Origin: Terriglobia bacterium
Lineage (GTDB): Bacteria > Acidobacteriota > Terriglobia > Versatilivoradales > Versatilivoraceae
Assembly (NCBI GenBank): GCA_022452285.1
Contig: JAKUNG010000017.1
Span: forward strand, 34,452 to 98,451
Direction of reading: 5' to 3'
DNA length: 64,000 bases
Below are positions 25,662-33,797 of the stretch, piece after piece; position 1 is the first letter of the stretch, and the number at the start of each line of letters is the position of its first letter. Made by a program: the position numbers and the translations under genes. Below the pieces are notes generated by a model, which was given only the letters and a program-made list of their open reading frames with translations, had not been told where the DNA came from and searched no databases.

Positions 25662-27635
25662 ATGCTGGAAAAGCTTTTTTGGACAAGTTTTATTGTTCTT
25701 GGGGGATTTTTACTTCCGTGGTCAGTAGATTTGTCAGCAACTTGTCTTCCATCGTGCGATGCTTTTACCGGACCGGAAATTCGTTATCTCTTTCCCTTAG
25801 GTGGCCAAAGAGGAAGTACTGTTAATCTTGCAATTACTGGCAGGGGCCTTGAGGGTGCCTACGCTGTAGTTACTGAGGAAAAGGGTATAACGGGTTCGAT
25901 AACCAGCGTCGAAGAGGTGATAGAAAAGAAATTTAAGATAGAGGCACAGGGCCCAGAGACAAAAAAGAAAAAAGACAAAGATTTTAGGGTTTTTGTATCA
26001 ACAAAAATTGAACCTTTTGTCAATGTTGGTGACTACTGGATTCGTTTAGTCACACCAAATGGTATTTCCAATCCCTTCCATTTTAGGGTTAATGGACTAC
26101 AAGTTATTAACGAGTCAGACCTGCCCCACCATGTTCCGGAAGAAGCTCAACCTATAAATTATCCAGTGATAATTAATGGCAGTATAACTAATCCTGGAGA
26201 GATAGATTACTATGAAGTCCAAGTCCCAAAAGGAGAGCGACTTTTGTTGAAAGTTACTCCCAGTCGGGGTGCCGTTGCAAATGTTTTTAGATCCCAGCTT
26301 GGGATTTACGAAAAATCAGGGAGCTGGTTCGATTCAAAACGGTTGGTTCGATTAGCCTTTAGTGACAAGGATCGTGGGACCAGGGTTGTTGATAATAAGG
26401 ACCAGCGGCGTACTACAGGTTCTTATGTAAAGTTGCAATACCATTTTCTTGAAGAGGGACAATATATAGTCTCAGTTGGTTCATTAAATGGTCAAGCAGA
26501 ACCTGATTACATTTATCAGCTGGAAGTTATTTCTTCTAAACATTCATCTCAAGTAGAATCCCAATCAGTGAGTTGGAATGAACGGAGCTTTACTAGAAAT
26601 TTGACGGTTAATCGTCTGGAGCAGTTGTGGGCTAGAGGAGTTAGAATCCCAGTAGCCAATTCTAATCAAGAAAAGGTAGGTAAAGATGACGCTGAAGAGG
26701 CTGGTCTTGACTCGGCTTTTCTTGATTTTGAGCTTTCCAGCCCAACTCGTTTACTTGATAAATTGATAGAGAAGGAGCCCAATAACAAATTTATCAAAGC
26801 TAACGAACTTCCAATTCCAGCTATTATTGAAGGAGTGATTGAAACTCCTGGTGACTTTGACATATACAAGTTCAGCGTTGCTGCAGGACAAAAACTTGCC
26901 TTTGAAATAGAGACTGTTGGCTTGAAGCGCCCAGACTTTAATCCAATGTTTCAAATTTCAAATTCTAAAGGAGAGAAAAAGTTTAGTAATCTGAGGCGAT
27001 CGGAAAAGTATAAAAATGTTAATTCCCCTCACTTGATTTCAGTCGATCCTAAAATAATTGGAACTTTTGAACAGGCAGGAGATTATTATCTTAAAGTGAG
27101 GGATGTTACTCTGAGAAAAGGAGGATCCTTATTTTCCTATCGCCTGTTGATCCGGCCTCAGGTACCTCATGTTGGGAATATGGTTCTTGAAACTCGAACC
27201 CTAGAATTTGAAGATGGCCGGACTGATCCCAACAGGCTTAATATTGTTCCTGGAAAATCTGCTAAATTTACGTTGATTTTAGATCAGGAGGAAGGATTTT
27301 CCTTACCCTCTAATCAGGTTGCTGTTTTGGTTGAAGGATTACCAAATGGAGTTCAGGCTTTTCCTGCAGCTAGCAGGTATCAATTCCCGGAGAGGAGAGG
27401 ACCCCCAAAAATTAAAGATACTGAAAATCACCTGCCGTACACCCAAAAAATCAATGTAGTTCTCCATGCTTTAGAAGACGCTTTGCCTACGCGATTGCCA
27501 GTTTGGTTAACGGTTAAAGTGCGTCCATTTGTCCAGGGCAAGTCTGGATTGGAGCTTGTTGTAAGAAAAGTTCCACTGATGATTTTAGATCCAAGTTCTT
27601 CGATGAAAGTGAGTCGACTAGGGGATTCCCAGTGA
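25662..27635 (+). CDS. Secreted PPC-domain protein (cassette copy 1)
   Basis: A 657-residue exported protein with signal peptide residues 1-25. An Ig/IPT-like N-terminal segment (IRYLFPLGGQRGSTVNLAITGRGLEG) is followed by two bacterial pre-peptidase C-terminal (PPC) domains, recognised by NGSITNPGEIDYYEVQVPKG (about residues 170-290) and EGVIETPGDFDIYKFSVAAG (about 385-510), and a beta-rich tail. No protease domain is present, so the PPC domains probably act in binding. It heads a three-gene cassette and overlaps the next gene by four bases (GTGA). A paralogue lies at 31829-33793. Confidence 0.85.
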   Translation: MLEKLFWTSFIVLGGFLLPWSVDLSATCLPSCDAFTGPEIRYLFPLGGQRGSTVNLAITGRGLEGAYAVVTEEKGITGSITSVEEVIEKKFKIEAQGPETKKKKDKDFRVFVSTKIEPFVNVGDYWIRLVTPNGISNPFHFRVNGLQVINESDLPHHVPEEAQPINYPVIINGSITNPGEIDYYEVQVPKGERLLLKVTPSRGAVANVFRSQLGIYEKSGSWFDSKRLVRLAFSDKDRGTRVVDNKDQRRTTGSYVKLQYHFLEEGQYIVSVGSLNGQAEPDYIYQLEVISSKHSSQVESQSVSWNERSFTRNLTVNRLEQLWARGVRIPVANSNQEKVGKDDAEEAGLDSAFLDFELSSPTRLLDKLIEKEPNNKFIKANELPIPAIIEGVIETPGDFDIYKFSVAAGQKLAFEIETVGLKRPDFNPMFQISNSKGEKKFSNLRRSEKYKNVNSPHLISVDPKIIGTFEQAGDYYLKVRDVTLRKGGSLFSYRLLIRPQVPHVGNMVLETRTLEFEDGRTDPNRLNIVPGKSAKFTLILDQEEGFSLPSNQVAVLVEGLPNGVQAFPAASRYQFPERRGPPKIKDTENHLPYTQKINVVLHALEDALPTRLPVWLTVKVRPFVQGKSGLELVVRKVPLMILDPSSSMKVSRLGDSQ

Positions 27636-30202
27636 ATGACATAGGACTAAAGAATATGAGAGTTTCAAAAATAGGAAAATTTTTCATTTCTGTTAAGGCT
27701 GGGATTCTATCTTGTGCCATTCTTGTTTTAGTGACAGCCTCCACGGTAAGAATGGATAGTCAACCTCCTGATACCCCTCTTTCTACTAATTTATCTGCAA
27801 AACTAATATCCATTGAATTGGTACCAAAAGCAATTACCCTTTGGGGTGCGGATGCCTCGCAGCGTTTTCTATTAATGGGTACTTTTAGTGATGGACTTCG
27901 CCGAGACATTACATCAGAGGGACAGTTTTCGGCATCAAAACCTGGCTTCATTGTGTTTGATAAAACTAACAAAGTAAGTCCAATCAAGGATGGAGAATTA
28001 TTCTTGATAGCTAAGGTAAAAGATAAAAAATCTAGGTCTACTATTAAAATTCTGGAGGCTCAGGAAAAACGTCCCTTTAGTTTTCCAAGAGTGATTGGTT
28101 CATTATTGACTAAACAAGGATGCAATGAAACTGCCTGCCACGGATCTGTGCCTGGACGAGGAGGTTTTAAGTTATCGATTAATTCTATTTATCCTCGTGA
28201 TGATTTTAAATGGATTGTCAAGGGAGGCAAGTTTGAGGTACTGACGGAAAAGTCTGAGGAACCGAAAGAACCACGGATTAATCTAGAGAATCCCGAAAAA
28301 AGTGCGCTTCTACTTAAACCAAGCCTTCAAGTCCCCCATGGCGGTGGCCTTAGATTTGGTGTGGATTCTCCACAATACTCTACGATTTTAACATGGATTC
28401 AAGCAGGGGCACCCTATGGTGAAAAAGGGGAGTCTGAAAGTATTCGAATCGAAAAATTAGAGGTTTATCCGAAGGAAAGTGTCCTGAATTTAGAGGGAAG
28501 CCAACAAATTTTGGTAACTGCTCACCTTAGTAATGGTCGTAAAGAGGATGTTACAGGTCAGGTGGTTTATGAAGCTAAAAATGGTACGGTTGTTGAAGTT
28601 GCTGAAGATGGTTTGGTACAGGCCAAAAAACGAGGAGAGACCAGCATTTTAATTAGGGCTTCAGGTAAAGCTACTAGTGTTCGATTTGGGGTTATTGCCA
28701 GTCCACTGTCCAGCTATCCTGAAATACCAGAGAACAATTTAATTGATAAACACGTTTTTGCCAAACTCCGGAAATTCAATATCATACCTTCGGAACTTTC
28801 CAGTGATGCTGAGTTTCTAAGACGCATTTGTTTGGATCTAACAGGGACGTTACCCCCTGCTAATCGAGTGCGTGAATTTTTAATTTCTCGAGACCCGAAT
28901 AAGCGCAAAAATCTTATAGAACTTTTGTTGAATTCGCCAGAATTTCAGGATTTTCTCCACTTTCGTTATGCCGAAATTTTTCGTTGGTATGGTGGAGCCA
29001 CTCAAGTGGCAAAAGACACCAATCTCTATGGAGAGTGGTTACGGGAAAGTATTGCTATCAATAAGTCCTATGACCAAATAGCAATAGAACGTATTGCGGC
29101 TCAGGGTTATGATGGTCCGTCCAGATTTTATTACCAGTTACGCTTTATCATTCCACCACCCGATTTGATCGCTGAGCAGGTGCGTTTATATTTAGGTCGT
29201 CGCTTGGATTGTGCTCGTTGTCATGATCATCCTTTTGAAGCTTGGAGTCAGGATCAATTTTGGGGCATGGCTGCTTTTTATGGTCGGATGATTGATGTTA
29301 GGGAAAATGTCATGGTTGATTCATTAATCGTCGATGATCCAGAACATATTGGTCAGGTGATTCATCCTAAAACAAGTAAAGTTGTTGAACCTCGTGTCTT
29401 GGATGGTGATGTACTACCCTTGGACGAGAGAACGGATCTGAGAATGAAATTAGCTCAGTGGATCGTGAAACACCCCTACTTTGCTGAAACCTTTGTTAAC
29501 AGGGCTTGGGATTGGTTTTTTGGTAGAGGTATTGTAGATCCTGTAGATGACTTTCGTCCGACTAACCCGCCCACCCATCCTAAACTCATCAAAGCTCTGG
29601 CGAAGTACTTTAGAGAAAATAATCATGATGTTAAGAAATTAATGCAACTGATTGTTCAGTCTAGAACCTACCAGTTGTCTAGCTATCCTAACGACACTAA
29701 TAAAGGAGATCGGATAAACTTTTCTCATGCTCTACCTAAACCCCTGGATGCAGCTGTACTTCTAGATGCAATTTCCCATGTGACAGGTGTTCCAGAAGAA
29801 TACATAAATGGCAAACAGGGTTTCCCATCAGGGACTCGAGCAATTACTTTACTGCCAGGCACTCCTTCAAGCTTTATGAAGCTTTTTGAACGAAATGAGC
29901 GTAAAGCACTTCCGGAGGGAAAACCTGAACCTGCCTTGTCCCAGGCACTGCATGTTTTAACAGGAAAAACTTTTAATGAAAAACTTACTAAACAAGGAGG
30001 GTGGTTAGATCAAATCCTTCAGAGTGATGCTACTAATAAAGAAATTATTGAAGAACTTTATTTAGGATCCCTCTCACGGTTTCCAAGTCGTGGAGAATTG
30101 ATAAGACTTGAAGAAATGGTTCAAAAACGGCCTCGAAAAGAAGCTCTAGAATCATTAACTTGGGCTATAATTAGTTCTAGACAATTCTTGCACAATAATT
30201 GA
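27632..30202 (+). CDS. DUF1549/DUF1553 (PSD1-type) protein with Ig-like and cytochrome-like segments, copy 1
   Basis: An 856-residue secreted protein starting at a GTG that overlaps the upstream stop, with GGGGA nearby. Domain order: a membrane/signal segment (about 15-35); a BIG2-like Ig domain (about 50-135); a cytochrome-like segment with GCNETACHG, a CX4CH heme-type motif, followed by GRGGFKLS; a second Ig-like domain (about 270-350); DUF1549 (about 370-560), including the canonical CARCHDHPFEAW; and DUF1553 (about 590-850, LVDP-type VNRAWDWFFGRGIVDPVDDF and YQLSS). The family is exported and poorly understood; it usually pairs with DUF1501, as here. Confidence 0.9.
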   Translation: MNDIGLKNMRVSKIGKFFISVKAGILSCAILVLVTASTVRMDSQPPDTPLSTNLSAKLISIELVPKAITLWGADASQRFLLMGTFSDGLRRDITSEGQFSASKPGFIVFDKTNKVSPIKDGELFLIAKVKDKKSRSTIKILEAQEKRPFSFPRVIGSLLTKQGCNETACHGSVPGRGGFKLSINSIYPRDDFKWIVKGGKFEVLTEKSEEPKEPRINLENPEKSALLLKPSLQVPHGGGLRFGVDSPQYSTILTWIQAGAPYGEKGESESIRIEKLEVYPKESVLNLEGSQQILVTAHLSNGRKEDVTGQVVYEAKNGTVVEVAEDGLVQAKKRGETSILIRASGKATSVRFGVIASPLSSYPEIPENNLIDKHVFAKLRKFNIIPSELSSDAEFLRRICLDLTGTLPPANRVREFLISRDPNKRKNLIELLLNSPEFQDFLHFRYAEIFRWYGGATQVAKDTNLYGEWLRESIAINKSYDQIAIERIAAQGYDGPSRFYYQLRFIIPPPDLIAEQVRLYLGRRLDCARCHDHPFEAWSQDQFWGMAAFYGRMIDVRENVMVDSLIVDDPEHIGQVIHPKTSKVVEPRVLDGDVLPLDERTDLRMKLAQWIVKHPYFAETFVNRAWDWFFGRGIVDPVDDFRPTNPPTHPKLIKALAKYFRENNHDVKKLMQLIVQSRTYQLSSYPNDTNKGDRINFSHALPKPLDAAVLLDAISHVTGVPEEYINGKQGFPSGTRAITLLPGTPSSFMKLFERNERKALPEGKPEPALSQALHVLTGKTFNEKLTKQGGWLDQILQSDATNKEIIEELYLGSLSRFPSRGELIRLEEMVQKRPRKEALESLTWAIISSRQFLHNN

Positions 30203-30293
30203 TAATTACATGGGAGTTTTAAGAAACTTTTAGTGGTCCGTAGTACTAAAAAGTCTAAATAACCAAGGACCATTTATTCTGGTGAGGATGATC

Positions 30294-31622
30294 ATGGGTG
30301 ATAAAAAACCAGTTTTAAATTTTCTGGAAGCTGAACATGAACGTAGACAGTTTCTTCGAGTGGGTGGCCTAAGTTTTCTAGGTATAACGCTAAGTGACTA
30401 TTTCCGAATGAAGGAAACCCTTGCTGCAGTTGGTAAAGGAATACCCACTAAGGCCCAGTCTGTCATATTAATTTGGTTGTCGGGTGGACCTCCGCATATG
30501 GATATGTGGGATCCTAAGCCCAACAGTAATTTTAAACCAATAGGAACCAACGTAGCTGGGATTCAAATTTCTGAGACGCTTCCTAAAACAGCCCAGCACA
30601 TGGACAAACTTTCCATCATTCGGTCCATGCATACTGAAGAGAACAATCATCCTGAAGGTACTTATTATGGTATGACGGGTCATCGTCCTAATCCAGCCTT
30701 TCGGTTTCCAAGTTTTGGATCTATTGTTTCACGTGAACTAGGAGTACAGAATAACGTTCCTCCCTATGTTGTTACACCTCCACTTTCATATGATCACTCT
30801 TATATGGCTGGTAACATGGGTCCACAATACAATCCCATGATTGTGCCTGATCCAAGTCAAGAAGATTTCAAGATCCCAGATTTAACTCTACCAAAATCAT
30901 TGTCAGCTGAATTAATTCAAGACCGGCAAACTTTTTTAAAGGTTGTAGATCACCAGTTTCGCCAGAAAGAAGAATTTGCTCGGTTTAATAAGATGGATAG
31001 TTATCAAGAGCAGGCATTAAGAATGATCTTGTCTCCTAATGTCAAAAAAGCTTTTGATCTTTCAGAAGAATCGGACAAGGTTAAAGAATCGTATGGGAAA
31101 ACACGTTTTGGGCAATCAGTACTACTAGCTCGCAGACTGGTGGAAGCAGGGTGTCGTTTTGTTACAGCTGAGGGTTTCAACCACAGTGAATGGGATATTC
31201 ATTTTGATAATGACAAGTTACTTAAAGAAAACCTAGCACCTCGTTTTGACCAGGCAATGTCAACCTTGTTAACAGAATTAGATGAAAGAGGGTTATTGGA
31301 GTCTACAGTAGTTTTAGCAATGGGTGAATTTGGTAGAACTCCCAATATAAATCCAAGAGCTGGAAGAGATCACTGGTGTCATTGCTGGTCAATGGTTCTA
31401 GGAGGTGGTGGTATTAAGGGTGGTCAGATCGTTGGTGCTAGTGATGAACGAGCGGCTTATGTAGCCGAACGAAAGGTAACCCAGGGAGATCTTTTTGCAA
31501 CTGTTTATAAAGCATTGGGTATTGATTGGACTAAAACCTATACTGGTTTAGATGGAAGACCACTTTACATTGCTAATTCTATAGGAGATAAGCAAGGCCA
31601 CCCTGTACACGAATTAATTTAG
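30294..31622 (+). CDS. DUF1501 Tat-exported protein (cassette copy 1)
   Basis: A protein of 442 residues from the ATG at 30294, chosen for the GGTGAGG six bases upstream; GTG at 30282 and ATG at 30288 are alternatives. The N-terminus has a twin-arginine signal (ERRQFLRVGGLSFLGITL). The body belongs to the DUF1501 family, distant kin of the sulfatase/alkaline-phosphatase superfamily: LIWLSGGPPHMDMWDPKP, MGEFGRTPNINPRAGRDHW and GGGGIKGGQIVGASDE. It is exported folded through Tat, which suggests a bound metal. It is the last gene of the first cassette; substrate unknown. Confidence 0.9.
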   Translation: MGDKKPVLNFLEAEHERRQFLRVGGLSFLGITLSDYFRMKETLAAVGKGIPTKAQSVILIWLSGGPPHMDMWDPKPNSNFKPIGTNVAGIQISETLPKTAQHMDKLSIIRSMHTEENNHPEGTYYGMTGHRPNPAFRFPSFGSIVSRELGVQNNVPPYVVTPPLSYDHSYMAGNMGPQYNPMIVPDPSQEDFKIPDLTLPKSLSAELIQDRQTFLKVVDHQFRQKEEFARFNKMDSYQEQALRMILSPNVKKAFDLSEESDKVKESYGKTRFGQSVLLARRLVEAGCRFVTAEGFNHSEWDIHFDNDKLLKENLAPRFDQAMSTLLTELDERGLLESTVVLAMGEFGRTPNINPRAGRDHWCHCWSMVLGGGGIKGGQIVGASDERAAYVAERKVTQGDLFATVYKALGIDWTKTYTGLDGRPLYIANSIGDKQGHPVHELI

Positions 31623-31660
31623 ACTGTTAAGAATTACCCACAGCTAACTTTAACCTCCAT

Positions 31661-31714
31661 CCTTCAAGGTTTGCCCATTAGATAGAATATTGATTCAACT
31701 ATATTCTTTGAAGG
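31661..31714 (+). terminator. Two-tier stem-loop between the two cassettes (possible terminator)
   Basis: Outer arms CCTTCAA (31661-31667) and TTGAAGG (31708-31714) enclose inner arms AGAATAT (31684-31690) and ATATTCT (31701-31707), with a 10-base loop. It lies 39 bases after the DUF1501 stop. There is no T-run after it, so rho-independent termination is uncertain. Confidence 0.35.
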
Positions 31715-31828
31715 GCTCATTCAATTATTATTAACGTTCGATTCTAAGGTAGTATTGCTAATCACCTATTATTGATTCTGCAGAAACAGATCATGCAGAA
31801 GAACTGATATTTATGAGTAATTAATCCA

Positions 31829-33793
31829 ATGTTCACCCGATCAGATAGTGCTACTTTCTCAAATAAATGGTACCCGTTATGTATCCGTGTAGCTGCAATG
31901 AATTCCTTATTTAGTCTTCTCCTTATATTTTTGATTTTTGAGCCAAATTTCGCAGCAACAACTGACAAACAAAAGGAACGAAAAAACCCTCGGTTGATTT
32001 CTCTTTTTCCACAGGGTTCTCATCAAGGATCTTTTTTTGATACAACTGTTAGGGGTGAAGGTCTTGAAGGCGTTCATACTGTTTGGTTTGATTGCAATCA
32101 TATAACTGGTCAGGTTCAAAAAGTTAGTCAATTTTTTATTCAAAAGAGTCGATTTAGTAGACGCTGGGAAGATCCTGGCCAAGAAATCTTGATTCGAATT
32201 GAAATTTCTCCTCAGGCTGCCATTGGTGTCCATGAGTTACGCCTCATAGCCGACTGGGGTATTTCTAGTCCTCTGAGCTTGGTTGTCAGTTCTGAGGTAA
32301 ATACCTTTGAAAAAGATGATTTTCATGGAACCGCCAGCACAGCGCAACCCATCGCCGTGCCTGTTAATCTTAATGGTAAGATTGCCAATCATGGAGAAGT
32401 GGATTTTTATGAATTTTTTACCTCAAAGGATGAAGAACTACAATTTGAGGTTCTCACAACTGGAGGAGTTTTACCTGGTTCTCCAATTAATCTTCAGTCT
32501 CCAGAAATTATTTTGTACAAACCAACTGGCAGCTGGTTTGATAGTCAAAAAGTTACCAGAATGGAAGTGTTGGACGAGTCAACGTTTTTGCCTTTACCAG
32601 TAGAAGGAAAAGTTTTGAGGCCGAGGTTAAAGCATCATTTCACTCAATCTGGTCGTTATTTGGTTTCTGTTGGGAACGTGACTAATAAAGGTGGTGCAGG
32701 GCATGCATATCAGCTCCGGATCTCAAAGAGTGTCTCTGGAAATCCTTCTAAGATGAGAGAATGGACTGAACTAAAACAAGCCCATGTTCCGGACTTTTTT
32801 CACTGGGAAGAACGATCGTTTGCCCGTAAGATTTCGACTGATCGACATAATCAGCTATGGTCTCGTACTGGGCAGTTATCAAAAGTTTTTTCGAATGGTA
32901 AACTGGCCTTAAAAAATACTGACCAAGTGTCAATTGGACAGAAGTCTGAAAAGCTTCAATGGATCATGGATGAAGAACCTAAAAGCTCTCAGCAACAAGC
33001 AATTCCTCTTTCCCTACCTACGGTGGTTGAGGGAAGTATTAATCAACCAGGGGATGTTGACTATTTTACCTTTCCGGTGGAAACAGAACAAGGACTAGCT
33101 TTTGAAATAGAGACAACCAAACAAATGGAGCCAGGATTAAGTCTCCTATTAGAGGTGTTGGATTCAAAAGGTCAAAGGGTTTGTTCAAATATTTATCGGA
33201 TTGTAGAAAACAATTCAGCTTTTTGGAATAAATTTCTCCGGCCCAAAATAATATTTACTTTCCAAAAAAAGGGTACTTATTTTTTGCGCCTGCAGGATTT
33301 GACATCACGATTGGGTGGAGAAGAATTTTCCTATCGAGTTTTAGTCAGGTCCCAGGTACCCCACATCGGAAAAATTACTTTGGGAACTCTAGATCATGTT
33401 AACTTAGTTCCAGGTGAGGCCAAGAAGATAACAGTAACCATTGAAAAAGAAGAGGAGTTTGACCATCCGGTAGTTTTAGGCTTTGAAAATTTACCTTCCG
33501 GTGTAAGTGCTCTTCCCAGTCTTATAGAAGAAGTAAAAACATCAGTTCGTGATGCAGGACCTAGGGGGGGACTTCATAAGGATCGATTTTTTCCTCAAAC
33601 CCAAAAGCTGGCCTTTAGTTTGGTAGCGGAGAAAAGTGTACTTCCCAGCGCTGTACCCTATAAAATACGAGTAGTAGCCAGGGGAGTTGTTAAAGACAGG
33701 CCTGGAATGTTTCTACCTGTAAAGGATTTACATCTAATGCTGATTGACCCTAGCTCTGCCAGTGTTATTAGTCGATTAACAGTAGGAGAATAA
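31829..33793 (+). CDS. Secreted PPC-domain protein (cassette copy 2)
   Basis: A 654-residue paralogue of 25662-27635. From the ATG at 31829 the hydrophobic core of the signal peptide begins at residue 24; the internal ATG at 31898 (MNSLFSLLLIFLIFEPNFAA) gives a standard signal peptide and may be the real start, though neither has a clear ribosome-binding site. PPC-like domains are marked by NGKIANHGEVDFYEFFT and EGSINQPGDVDYFTFPV. The shared SYRxLxRxQVPHxGxxxL strand near residue 505 and the (I/L)MLIDPSS tail confirm common origin with copy 1. It lies four bases upstream of the PSD1 gene. Confidence 0.85.
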   Translation: MFTRSDSATFSNKWYPLCIRVAAMNSLFSLLLIFLIFEPNFAATTDKQKERKNPRLISLFPQGSHQGSFFDTTVRGEGLEGVHTVWFDCNHITGQVQKVSQFFIQKSRFSRRWEDPGQEILIRIEISPQAAIGVHELRLIADWGISSPLSLVVSSEVNTFEKDDFHGTASTAQPIAVPVNLNGKIANHGEVDFYEFFTSKDEELQFEVLTTGGVLPGSPINLQSPEIILYKPTGSWFDSQKVTRMEVLDESTFLPLPVEGKVLRPRLKHHFTQSGRYLVSVGNVTNKGGAGHAYQLRISKSVSGNPSKMREWTELKQAHVPDFFHWEERSFARKISTDRHNQLWSRTGQLSKVFSNGKLALKNTDQVSIGQKSEKLQWIMDEEPKSSQQQAIPLSLPTVVEGSINQPGDVDYFTFPVETEQGLAFEIETTKQMEPGLSLLLEVLDSKGQRVCSNIYRIVENNSAFWNKFLRPKIIFTFQKKGTYFLRLQDLTSRLGGEEFSYRVLVRSQVPHIGKITLGTLDHVNLVPGEAKKITVTIEKEEEFDHPVVLGFENLPSGVSALPSLIEEVKTSVRDAGPRGGLHKDRFFPQTQKLAFSLVAEKSVLPSAVPYKIRVVARGVVKDRPGMFLPVKDLHLMLIDPSSASVISRLTVGE

Positions 33794-33797
33794 GCGA